Source: Pseudomonas sp. NBRC 111124
GTDB taxonomy: Bacteria > Pseudomonadota > Gammaproteobacteria > Pseudomonadales > Pseudomonadaceae
DNA: 64,000 nt
Assembly (NCBI RefSeq): GCF_001320245.1
Contig: NZ_BCBA01000043.1
Span: 112,411 to 176,410, forward strand
Direction: 5' to 3'
In this document: positions 27,096-35,561 of the stretch, one piece after another
Layout of the letters: the number at the start of each line of letters is the position of its first letter
Numbering within the stretch: the first letter of the stretch is position 1
Position numbers and translations under genes: made by a program
The notes under the pieces: model-generated
Told to the model about the DNA's origin: nothing
The model's database searches: none
The model's input: only the letters and a program-made list of their open reading frames with translations

Positions 27096-27691
27096 TTATC
27101 CCCAAGGGGCATACCTGAAATCACTATCAATTTTCTTAAATTTCAATCCAACAAGTTTTCTTTCGAAGTAACCGTGCCTGAACTCTGAAGAGCAAACCAT
27201 TTGTTTCAACTCTTCGCAATAAAAAAGATCCTCGCCAACGCCGGCCCTTATAACGAATTCTTCGATTCGGTCATAGATCAAAGGCATGCCCTGGCGTTCT
27301 GCTTCAGGCCTTAAAAGCCCCTCATCCATGAGAGTGAATTTTGACTTACTTGAATCTAGTATTGAACACCTGCTGTGGGCAAAAAATAGATTATAGCCTT
27401 TATCTACCGTACCCCCTTTGCACAACTCAATTATCAAAGGCAGACTAAAGTACTTGCAGCCATACAACTCACAAAGATTCAGGAAATCTGAAGACACGAT
27501 GTACTGCTCAAAAAACGCATCTCCACTTAATGTATCAAGATCGATTTTAGCCTTATAAAAATTGCTAAACATATCACTATCGGGGCTCTCTAAAACCAAA
27601 TTAAACTCTGGCAAACGAGGCGCCCACTCAATATCAAAAAAAGCGGCACCCCAAGAATCTCATCAGCATCAATCACGTAAAATTCTTTCAT
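27096..27691 (-). pseudogene. Imm11/Imm43-like immunity gene with a -1 frameshift in a T7 run
   Basis: An ATG at 27691 with a good GAGGTG ribosome binding site starts MKEFYVIDADEILGVPLF, then leaves frame in a run of seven T (27636-27642). With eight T the frame would continue FDIEWAPRLPEFNL into the long frame 27096-27614, giving about 198 residues ending GLKFKKIDSDFRYAPWG. The downstream frame alone has only a TTG near its start. The C-terminal GLKFKK echoes KGLDFKEV of the Rhs immunity protein at 29710-30258, suggesting the same broad DUF1629/Imm11-like group. No cognate toxin is adjacent. Confidence 0.6.
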
Positions 27692-27798
27692 GACACCTCA
27701 CAATAAACTGGCGAGGCGGAGCGCGGGAGCCCAACCTAGCACTGATTCATTAGTCGTTTTACCCAGCGCCGACTTCACCGCCTTAACTTAATTCCAGA

Positions 27799-28278
27799 TC
27801 AGATAACAACGATTCGGCCATTCATGAACCCAACTGGCCACCTGCCGGACAAGTACAACCTCACAATCTCCGACCAAACCGCGCCATTTCCAAAAAAATC
27901 CTCAGTCACATATTGACGAAATGCGAAGCAGGCTGCATTTCGAGCAGCGAGACTGAAATCATGCGCACCTGCTATGAATGGAGATTTAGGTGCTTGTCTG
28001 ATTGACTGCATAACTGCTTTGCTGACCTTCAGCCGGAGGGCTGTCAGCTCCGCGGGGAATGCAGGAAAGTGGTAGAACGGATCGTCTTGAGTGGAGGATG
28101 TTGGCAGCCACACAAGATCTTCAATTCCACCTGGCAGATCCAAATCATGCGGGAATATGAATACTCTTGATACGTTTTCAACATAGATCACACCCTCCGC
28201 GACCTCTCCAACTTTACCCATCGCACAGAAGAAGGAAGCCTCTGTTATATCATCAATAATCTTCTCGACGTCCGGCAT
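27799..28278 (-). CDS. Probable orphan immunity protein behind the truncated Rhs core
   Basis: A 159-residue soluble protein starting MPDVEKIIDDITEA and ending SGRWPVGFMNGRIVVI. I do not recognise the family. It begins inside the out-of-frame tail of the truncated Rhs core (28245 stop), the position an immunity gene occupies behind an Rhs toxin tip, but the tip itself is missing. The ribosome binding site is weak (GGG six bases before the ATG). One additional T in the TTTTT just upstream of the ATG would put it in frame with the preceding Rhs-derived frame, so its true start is uncertain. Confidence 0.5.
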   Translation of the reverse strand: MPDVEKIIDDITEASFFCAMGKVGEVAEGVIYVENVSRVFIFPHDLDLPGGIEDLVWLPTSSTQDDPFYHFPAFPAELTALRLKVSKAVMQSIRQAPKSPFIAGAHDFSLAARNAACFAFRQYVTEDFFGNGAVWSEIVRLYLSGRWPVGFMNGRIVVI

Positions 28279-28319
28279 GAAAAACCCATGTCTGTGACAG
28301 TAAAATTCTTGATGCGCAC

Positions 28320-29640
28320 CGGGCGCTCACCGCTTTCACCGTAGCCGATTTCATCAAGCCAGACCAGCTGCCCGCCGGCGTCGTAGCTGAAGCGTCGGGT
28401 CAGGTTGTCGACCCGCACTTCTTCGCTCAGGCGGTCCGATGCGTCGTAGGCGAAGCGGTACGCCGCACTGTTCTCGTTGACCAGCGCGGTCAGGCGCAGG
28501 GCCTTGTCGTACTCATAGCGAACCCACTCACCCTTGGCATCCTGACGGCTGCTCGGCAGGCCGCGCGACGTGCGTTGCAGGCGGGTGGTCTGGCCTTTGC
28601 CGTCGGTATGAGTCAGCACCTGGCCCAGGGTGTTGTAGGTGAAGGTCTCTGCAGTGCCGTCCGGGTGCTTGATACGCAGTACCTCGCCGTCCGGCTTGCG
28701 TTCCAGCGAGGTGGTCTGGTTCAGCGCATCGGTCACTGCGACGAGGTGCTGACGCTCGTCATACCGGCAGCAGGTGCTTTTGCCGGAGCAGTCCTGGAAA
28801 CGTTCGACCTGGGCATGGGCGTTCCACCACAGGTACTTGGACTTGAAGTTGGCATCGATGATCGTGTGCGGCAGGCCGTCATCGCTGTTGAGGTACTGGG
28901 TCTTGTGGCCCAGCGGGTCGATCTCGGTGATCAGGTTGCCCTTGTCGTCGTAACGCGCCGACCAGGTGCTCCCATCCGGGTATGTGACTTTGGTCACTAG
29001 CGCCGTCAGGTAGTGATACTCATAGGCGATCTTGCGGCCCAGCGGGTCGGTCTCTTCGAGCAGGCGGGCGAACTCGTCGTACTTGAAGGTCAGGCGATTG
29101 CCGTCCGGCAGGTCGAGGCCGACCATGTTGCCCTGCTCGTCCAGTTCAACGGCGTAACGTTCGCCACCGTAGTCTCGGCTGGCGACCACGCGATGGTCGT
29201 CGTTGTACTGCACTTCCAGTTCACGGCCGAGCACGTCGGTGGCCCAGCTGGTGTGGGCGTCGAGGTCGTAGCGGAAATGGTAGTGCTCACCGTCGCTGGT
29301 CCAGTGCTCGACCACCCGGGGTTTGCCGCCCTGGGTTTCCCAACGGTAGTGGCAGCCCAGGCCCAAGGCGTTGCTGTGGGTGACCATCAGGCCTTCGGCG
29401 TCGCTGAAGCTGCGCACGGTGTCACCGTTGCGGTTAATTACTGCGCTCAGTTGGCCGTGTTCGTCGTAGCGGTACTGGGTGAGCGTTTCGACGGCCTGGT
29501 TGTCGACCACGCGCTTGATGTCTGTCTGGACGCAGTGGGGCGTGTGGCTGAGGTGCAGGAAATGGCCAAAGGCGTTTTCGGCGCGGTGCAGCGGCACCTC
29601 AGCGTTGATGTCTTGTACTTCGTCAATAGGGCTGAGGTTG
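28320..29640 (-). pseudogene. Truncated, orphan Rhs core (YD-repeat) fragment
   Basis: An open frame of about 450 codons of YD-repeat sequence (28245-29597) that parallels residues around 355-800 of the 1400-residue Rhs protein. It lacks the PAAR/N-terminal part, the end of the core shell and any toxin tip. Relative to the intact gene it has lost about 23 codons near its 5' end, and its only start would be a GTG behind an in-frame stop. The first half has diverged while the last third is nearly identical to the intact gene, as expected from recombination or gene conversion. Similarity stops sharply at 28320, after GYGESGERP, followed by foreign AT-rich sequence. It is a displaced Rhs remnant, not an expressed effector. 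Confidence 0.8.
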
Positions 29641-29709
29641 GCGGCTCAGCCCTTCACTCTGGATTTTTAAAGATCAATTTAATATAAACAGTTGCCCTAA
29701 CAGTATTAA

Positions 29710-30258
29710 TCACACTGTCTTAACTTCCTTGAAATCTAACCCCTTCAAGCCAACCCCCTTTGCCGCCTCCAGAAACCTACCGGACACATAGATGGAAAGT
29801 GGATTTTCTGCTACGCGAAACACATCGTGCCCCTGCACCGCCAGCTGATTCAAAACAGCTTTGTAAACAACAAAGCCATTAGGGTATTCATCAAATTCTG
29901 ACAACCCCCTATTAAGCGCTCCATCAACTTTCGCTTCAATTACCACACCTAAATGATCTGAATCTGGGGATCGAATATCTATATCCGCAAAAGATTCAGG
30001 AGCTATAGATTGAAGCAATTGTTTAGCCTTGGATGTCAAAATAAGAACGGGGCTAAAAAAAGTAAACACATCAGCGCCATTCTTTTTTTTCTTATCGTCA
30101 GAGTTAAACTCCAACTCATACTGCCTGGAAAATACAGCGCTAGGGTCTTTACCAAAGGCATACTGCTGCGCGGCATCATGCAAGCTTAGCTCGTCGCCCT
30201 TGCCGACAAGCGTCTTAAATTCATCACCCTGGGTTATATAATAATATTTCATAATCAT
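29710..30258 (-). CDS. Cognate immunity protein of the Rhs AHH-nuclease effector
   Basis: A 182-residue acidic, AT-rich gene starting MIMKYYYITQGDEFKTL. The first ATG overlaps the Rhs stop codon (ATGA); an alternative ATG lies two codons later. Position directly behind the toxin tip and tight overlap identify it as the immunity gene that neutralises the AHH nuclease in the producer's cytoplasm. The C-terminus (IYVSGRFLEA .. GLKGLDFKEV) resembles the DUF1629/Imm11 style of immunity protein. No signal peptide, consistent with a cytoplasmic target. Confidence 0.8.
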   Translation of the reverse strand: MIMKYYYITQGDEFKTLVGKGDELSLHDAAQQYAFGKDPSAVFSRQYELEFNSDDKKKKNGADVFTFFSPVLILTSKAKQLLQSIAPESFADIDIRSPDSDHLGVVIEAKVDGALNRGLSEFDEYPNGFVVYKAVLNQLAVQGHDVFRVAENPLSIYVSGRFLEAAKGVGLKGLDFKEVKTV

Positions 30259-33200
30259 CCAAAAATATCTTTCCAGTTGGAATTTCTAGGAGCATCCAAT
30301 AGTTTCTGGCGGATATTCCCTATTGCTTTTAGCACCGCATCTTTACCACCTGCGGCATCGGCACTTGCTATAATTTTATTGACGGATTCAAAGTAACTAT
30401 TAGGATGCTTTCCGTTGTGCAGAATCCCTGGCACGCCGACGTCATTATTAAATCTATTAGGCAAGAACACCCCGTTAGCCGCGCCATCAACGTCAATTCC
30501 ATGTTTATTCAAAATTGCTCTAGCAGGGGCGGCGAGTTTTGCGCTATCTCCGACAATATGGTGGGCCGCAGTGTTCTGAGGTCGAGCCACGCCGCTACTT
30601 TCCAGATTTTTCCCCAACGCTTTTGAGCACCAGCCCAAAGGATCTACCCAACCAATTGAGTTTGGCGCGTAGCTGTATAAGTTTCTCCCACCAGACAATC
30701 CAATTGGATCCTGAGTGATAAACCTGCCAACTTCTGGATCGAAATACCTAAAGGTGTTGTAATGCAGCTGCGTTTCACCATCTAGATACTGCCCCTGGAA
30801 GCGCAAGTTCTGCTGAACCTGATTAACTATCAGGCTTTCAATCGCCCCCCAAGTCCGGTATGTCGCTTGCCAAACAATCCTGCCATCGCTATCCGTTAGC
30901 TCCAGCGGCGTACCAATCTGGTCGGTGTGGAAGTAGTAGATCTTCTGCCCTTCTCCTTCGACCTGATCAACCCGCGCCAACGGGGCGTAGCTATCCGGCT
31001 CGTACACATACAAGATGCTCTGGCCAGGCGTTTCCTCACGCAGCATCCTCAAGCCCTGCCAGAGGAAGCGCTTCTGCTCGACTACACCCTTGATCTCAGC
31101 CCGCTTGGCCACCCGCCGCCCAAGACTGTCGTACCGGTACTGCCCGGTACTCTCCAGCTTGCCATTGACCACTGTTTCAGCCCGAACCAACCGGTTCTCG
31201 CAGTCATAGGCAAAGCTCTGCAGCTTGCTGTGCCCCGAGCGCTTCTCGATCAGGTTGCCCCAAGGGTCGTAGCGGTACTCCTGGTCCCGCCACTGCTTGA
31301 TCCGGTTGTCCTTGACCTTGGCAAACTGCCGCGCATTGAAGTCCAGGCGGTTGGCGGCCGCGTCGTAGCGGAATTCTTCGCTGCCCACCAGCGAACCGGT
31401 ATCGCGGCTGCGCAACTGGCCGTTGGCTTCGTACTCGTACTTGATCTCGCCCCGCAGCTTGTCGAGGGTACGCACCAACTCACCTGCCGGGTCGTACTGA
31501 TAACGACGGTGAATCGGGTTATAGGCATGCTCCACCAGTAACGAGGTATTGATACCAGTGTTATGCACTTGCGAAAGCTTGTCCGCAGGCAAGGTCGAAG
31601 CAAACTGCCAAGCCTTGCGCCCCATTGCATCGTAGCCAAAGCAGCTGGTGAGCTTGCCCTGGGTGCGGTAGACCTCGCGGTGCAGGTCATCGCGCTCCAT
31701 GTCGCTGATCACCTGGCCGTCCAGGTTCAACTGATGCAAATGGCCGCTGCCGTAGTACAGGTGGTTCAGCTTGCGGCCATCCGGCAGGGTCAGTGTGGTC
31801 AGGTTGCTGAGGGCATCGTACTCATAGTCCAGTGCGCCACTTGGGGTCAGTTCCTGTGTCAGTCGACCTAGCAGGTCGTAGCTGTAACCGAGCCTCTCAT
31901 CGGTGATGCCGAGCTGCTTGCCTGTAGACGTCGGCCGGCGCTGAATGCTCAGCAAGCGATCAGCATCGTCGTAGGCGAAGTCTTGCCGCGCATCGCGGTT
32001 GACCTTGGCCAGTAACCGGCCAATGGCATCGCGCTCGAACAACGTGCTGCGCTCAGGGCGCTCACCGCTTTCGCCGTAGCCGATTTCGTCCAGCCGGACC
32101 AGATGCCCGCCAGCGTCGTAGCTGAAGCGTCGGGTCAGATTATCGACCCGCACTTCTTCGCTCAGGCGGTCCGATGCGTCGTAGGCGAAGCGGTACGCCG
32201 CGCTGTTCTCGTTGACCAGTGCAGTCAGGCGCAAAGCCTTGTCGTACTCATAGCGTACCCACTCGCCCTTGGCATCCTGACGACTGCTCGGCAGGCCGCG
32301 CGAGGTGCGTTGCAGGCGGGTGGTCTGGCCTTTGCCATCGGTATGGGTCAGCACCTGGCCGAGGGTATTGTAGGTAAAGGTCTCCGCGGTGCCGTCCGGG
32401 TGGTCGATGCGCAGTACTTCGCCATCCGGTTTGCGTTCAAGCGTGGTGGTCTGGTTCAGTGCATCGGTCACCGCGACGAGGTGCTGACGCTCGTCATAAC
32501 GGTAATAGGTGCTTTTGCCCGAGCAGTCCTGGAAACGTTCGACCTGGGCATAGGCGTTCCACCACAGATACTTGGACTTGAAGTTGGCATCAAGGATCGT
32601 GTGCGGCAAGCCGTCATCACTGTTGAAGTACTGAGTCTTGTGGCCCAGCGGATCAATCTCGGTGATCAGGTTGCCTTTGTCGTCGTAACGGGACTGCCAG
32701 ACGCTACCGTCGGGGAAGCGGGTTTCGGTGACCAGCGGCGTGGCGAGGTGGTGCTTGTAGCTGATCTTGCGGCCCAGCGGGTCGGTTTCTTCGATCAGCC
32801 GGGAGAATTCGTCGTACTTGAGCGCCAGGTGGTTGCCATCGGGCAGATCGATGCCGATCAGATTCCCGGTGGCGTCGAAATCCATGCCGTAACGCTCGCC
32901 ACCAAAGTCGCGGCTGGCGATGACGCGTTTGTCTTCGTTGTACCGGATCTCCAGTTCACGGCCCAGCACGTCGGTCGCCCAACTGGTGCGTTTGGCCGGG
33001 TCGTATCGGAAGTGATAATGCTCGCCGTCGCTGGTCCAGTGCTCGACCACCCGTGGCTTGCCATCCTGGGATTCCCAACGGTACTCGCAGATCAGGCCCA
33101 AGGCATTGCTGTGCCGGGTCATCAGGTGCTCTGCGTAGCTGAAATGACGAACAGAATCGCCATTGCGGTTGATCACTTCAGTGAGCTGGCCGTTATCGTC

Positions 33201-34457
33201 ATAGCGGTAACGCACCAGCGTTTCGACAGCGGTGTCATCGACCACTCGCTTGACGTCCGTCAAACGCCCAAGCGGGTTGTCATAGTGCAGGTGGACACGC
33301 ACGGCTCCTGGCGCGGTGATGTCCGTGAGCCGACCTTCGGCACTGTAGGTAAAGTGCAGGTAATGGCCCAGCGCATTTTCCAGGCGCTGCAAAGGCACAC
33401 GGGTATTGCCGTCCGGTACTTCACCAAAGTAGAAGAACAGGTTGTCGAGCGTTTGCAGAAGATAGTGGCCGCCCTCGGTACGCACGAGGTAGATGCGCTC
33501 GTTGGGGTTGTAGATGCTTTCGCCTGGCTCCAGATCGACGAACGGGACGCTGCGGCCCTGGTTGTCGGTCAGATAGACGAACCCACCACTACGACGCAGG
33601 CTTTGCTCCCAAGGCAGGATCCAGCCCTGGCCCAATGCACTGTCGACGGTAAGGTCGCTGGCATAGAACCGCGACCACTCGATAGGCATCAGGCCAGGCA
33701 AAACGAAGTCTGTTTCGTTGGCCAGCAGTTTGCGGCCGGTGGTCATGTCCACCGGATTACCGGTAAAGCCCTCGATCGCTCGACCAACAGCTGGGCCGAT
33801 GATGAAGCGCCCTGCAAGATAGCTGGCTGCAATGGTAGCGCCTGTCTGAAGTGCACACGGACCAGCGGCCTTGAGGCCAGCCTGAAGCCCCAGGCGGCCG
33901 ACCGCCAGTACCGATCGCCCCATCGAGGCAACGATCATCAACACATCGACCGTGACGCGCAGCCATTCCGGTACTTCATCATCCACGGGCAGGTACCGCT
34001 GAGTACCGCCACCGATGTACACGTTGTTCGAACCGCCCGAAATCTTTGCGCCGCACGTCAGCTTGTCACCTTTGCGGGCCGCTGCAACGCCATTGATGAA
34101 TACGTTGGTGGAGCCTTCTGCAACCAGTACCGGCGCCGGATGCTTGTCACATTTGGCGGTACTCAATGTGGCGTGGGCCGCATTGCGATTGTTGATGAAT
34201 ACGTCTGTCGAACAACCGGGCAGCTCGATCTGTCCAGCGGGCGAACTGAACATCGAGCCAAACTTCTCGCCCAACATTGGCAGCACGCCCGCACCGATAC
34301 CGATCACTGCCCCCAGCAAGAAGCCGCCGAGGCCGGCGGTGCAGATGGTGAAGGCAGCAGCCGTAGCGATCGCCAGGCCAATCACTGCGCCAGCAAGAAA
34401 ACCTGCCAGGGCACTGGTGTGTTCAATCTCGTCGTGCAGCCGCGCAGCCTCGAACAT
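30255..34457 (-). CDS. PrePAAR-PAAR-Rhs T6SS effector with C-terminal AHH nuclease
   Basis: A 1400-residue effector. Residues 4-13 carry a prePAAR motif (AARLHDEIEH), about 18-62 form a transmembrane hairpin, and about 74-155 a PAAR domain that sharpens the VgrG spike. A DUF6531 segment (PVDMTTGRKLLANE, about 239) opens the YD-repeat shell, which ends at residues 1250-1276 with DPIGLSGGRNLYSYAPNSIG and the delimiter DPLGW. Residues 1277-1400 are the toxin: an AHH nuclease of the HNH/Endo VII superfamily with AHH at 1298-1300 and further His at 1347 and 1351. The tip is AT-rich and the shell GC-rich, the usual sign of tip exchange. The upstream EagR gene supplies the chaperone for the membrane hairpin; immunity follows at 29710-30258. 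Confidence 0.9.
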   Translation of the reverse strand: MFEAARLHDEIEHTSALAGFLAGAVIGLAIATAAAFTICTAGLGGFLLGAVIGIGAGVLPMLGEKFGSMFSSPAGQIELPGCSTDVFINNRNAAHATLSTAKCDKHPAPVLVAEGSTNVFINGVAAARKGDKLTCGAKISGGSNNVYIGGGTQRYLPVDDEVPEWLRVTVDVLMIVASMGRSVLAVGRLGLQAGLKAAGPCALQTGATIAASYLAGRFIIGPAVGRAIEGFTGNPVDMTTGRKLLANETDFVLPGLMPIEWSRFYASDLTVDSALGQGWILPWEQSLRRSGGFVYLTDNQGRSVPFVDLEPGESIYNPNERIYLVRTEGGHYLLQTLDNLFFYFGEVPDGNTRVPLQRLENALGHYLHFTYSAEGRLTDITAPGAVRVHLHYDNPLGRLTDVKRVVDDTAVETLVRYRYDDNGQLTEVINRNGDSVRHFSYAEHLMTRHSNALGLICEYRWESQDGKPRVVEHWTSDGEHYHFRYDPAKRTSWATDVLGRELEIRYNEDKRVIASRDFGGERYGMDFDATGNLIGIDLPDGNHLALKYDEFSRLIEETDPLGRKISYKHHLATPLVTETRFPDGSVWQSRYDDKGNLITEIDPLGHKTQYFNSDDGLPHTILDANFKSKYLWWNAYAQVERFQDCSGKSTYYRYDERQHLVAVTDALNQTTTLERKPDGEVLRIDHPDGTAETFTYNTLGQVLTHTDGKGQTTRLQRTSRGLPSSRQDAKGEWVRYEYDKALRLTALVNENSAAYRFAYDASDRLSEEVRVDNLTRRFSYDAGGHLVRLDEIGYGESGERPERSTLFERDAIGRLLAKVNRDARQDFAYDDADRLLSIQRRPTSTGKQLGITDERLGYSYDLLGRLTQELTPSGALDYEYDALSNLTTLTLPDGRKLNHLYYGSGHLHQLNLDGQVISDMERDDLHREVYRTQGKLTSCFGYDAMGRKAWQFASTLPADKLSQVHNTGINTSLLVEHAYNPIHRRYQYDPAGELVRTLDKLRGEIKYEYEANGQLRSRDTGSLVGSEEFRYDAAANRLDFNARQFAKVKDNRIKQWRDQEYRYDPWGNLIEKRSGHSKLQSFAYDCENRLVRAETVVNGKLESTGQYRYDSLGRRVAKRAEIKGVVEQKRFLWQGLRMLREETPGQSILYVYEPDSYAPLARVDQVEGEGQKIYYFHTDQIGTPLELTDSDGRIVWQATYRTWGAIESLIVNQVQQNLRFQGQYLDGETQLHYNTFRYFDPEVGRFITQDPIGLSGGRNLYSYAPNSIGWVDPLGWCSKALGKNLESSGVARPQNTAAHHIVGDSAKLAAPARAILNKHGIDVDGAANGVFLPNRFNNDVGVPGILHNGKHPNSYFESVNKIIASADAAGGKDAVLKAIGNIRQKLLDAPRNSNWKDIFG
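32056..33400 (-). repeat. Rhs core segment duplicated at 28320-29590
   Basis: This part of the intact rhs gene is a long direct repeat of the orphan core fragment on the same strand. The shared end at GGGCGCTCACCGCTTTC is at 32056 here and at 28320 in the fragment. Similarity is highest over the promoter-distal third, including the stretch encoding LERKPDGEVLRI to GYGESGERP. Homologous recombination between the copies would delete or swap the intact gene's toxin tip and immunity gene. Confidence 0.75.
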
Positions 34458-34461
34458 AGGT

Positions 34462-34923
34462 TCAACCCTGCGTGGTGTTTTCTGGGGAGCTTGGTTGGCG
34501 TGGCTCGAAGCTGTTCAACAGCCCAAGCCAACTGTCGTTCTGCTTGCCATCGAAGTCGGCCTGACTGGTCGTGGAGAAAACCAGAATGCGCCCAGGCGCG
34601 ACCTCGAAAGCCGCCTGCCGTTGATAGACCGGCCGGCCATCCTTGAGGTAGTAGCCATCGACCTGAATACCTGCCTGGGGCTGGCTGGAAGACAGGCTGG
34701 CGGGCTTCTTGCCGAGGATGGTGTAGCCGCGCAATTTGGATGCGATCAGCTTCACCTGACGCTCGATATAGGCCTTGAGGTCCTCGCCGGGCATCAGGTT
34801 GTCACGCGAGAGCGTAATGTTCAGCGGGGCTGGGATACTGTCCCCCAGGATAAACATGTTGACTGTGCGATCCTGGAAGCCTTCCGGCAACGTGATAGAT
34901 CCTTCCTGCAGCTGATAGTCCAT
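34462..34923 (-). CDS. EagR-type chaperone (DUF1795/DcrB fold) for the Rhs effector
   Basis: A 153-residue protein starting MDYQLQEGSITLPEGFQDRTVNMF, the hallmark of DUF1795 effector-associated (Eag) proteins. Members bind the N-terminal transmembrane and prePAAR segments of Rhs/PAAR effectors, keep them soluble and help load them on VgrG. It lies four bases upstream of the rhs start, between vgrG and rhs, the classic order. No signal peptide; cytoplasmic. Confidence 0.87.
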   Translation of the reverse strand: MDYQLQEGSITLPEGFQDRTVNMFILGDSIPAPLNITLSRDNLMPGEDLKAYIERQVKLIASKLRGYTILGKKPASLSSSQPQAGIQVDGYYLKDGRPVYQRQAAFEVAPGRILVFSTTSQADFDGKQNDSWLGLLNSFEPRQPSSPENTTQG

Positions 34924-34962
34924 TGTCTGAGTGTTCCATGAAAACGTGAAAAGATTTGAGCC

Positions 34963-35550
34963 TTACTGAGCGGTCATACCAGCCAGCATGGCGTCGAACG
35001 CGATCAGCCAATCGGCCAGTTGCGATTGGTCCGGGTTGATTACCGTAGACACGTTCAGCCACTGCCGTTTGTTGCCGTCCGCAGAAGCGATGATCGTGCA
35101 CACGGCGCGACCGTGCCGGCGCTCCTGGCCTGCATTGAACTGGTAGTCGAGGCTGATCGCAGGGTGGCCAGCCAACAAGGCTTCGGCTTTACGCACCGGG
35201 ATCAGCTCTGCATGTCGCTCGCACAGTTTTTTGATAAACAACTCGACCGCATTATCAAGTTCAAGCCCATCAGGCGCAGGGCGGCGGCGCGCGCTGAACT
35301 GCACATGGCAACCGGCAAATTCCAGCGTGGTGTCGATATCACGAAAAGCGAAACCTTGAGGCATGAGCATATTCAAGCCTGCAATGCGCAATGCGTTCTG
35401 CTCTGAATCCATCAGCAGTGGCTGTGGCGGTTGCGCAGCCTCTACCGTAGCTTGCGCCTCAATGCGTGCTTCCTCAGCCTGCTGCCGGGCAAGCGCCTCG
35501 GCGGCCTCTCGCCTCTGCGAGAGCCTGTCGTAGATGTTTCCCCTGATCAT
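34963..35550 (-). CDS. DcrB/DUF1795-like T6SS accessory protein (possible second chaperone)
   Basis: A 195-residue protein (196 if a preceding GTG is used). An Ala/Glu-rich, probably coiled N-terminal 45 residues is followed by a domain with the strand and helix order of DUF1795: MPQGFAFRDIDTT .. VQFSARRRP .. VELFIKKLCERH .. GHPAISLDYQF .. LADWLIAFDAML. It lies between vgrG and eagR, 12 bases from the vgrG stop. It may be an adaptor joining VgrG to the Rhs PAAR or a diverged Eag protein; both are inferences. Confidence 0.5.
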   Translation of the reverse strand: MIRGNIYDRLSQRREAAEALARQQAEEARIEAQATVEAAQPPQPLLMDSEQNALRIAGLNMLMPQGFAFRDIDTTLEFAGCHVQFSARRRPAPDGLELDNAVELFIKKLCERHAELIPVRKAEALLAGHPAISLDYQFNAGQERRHGRAVCTIIASADGNKRQWLNVSTVINPDQSQLADWLIAFDAMLAGMTAQ

Positions 35551-35561
35551 CACGCTACGCC

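Noticed and set aside
27690..27760. Possible Rhs tail reading LGW-APALRLASLL upstream of the Imm11-like gene
   Set aside because: Only LGW resembles the Rhs delimiter DPLGW, the preceding sequence does not match the Rhs core, and the stretch is too short to support.
32103..34646. An 847-codon plus-strand open frame antisense to the rhs gene
   Set aside because: It is the complement of the Rhs YD repeats; the repeat pattern explains the absence of stops, and no domain is visible.
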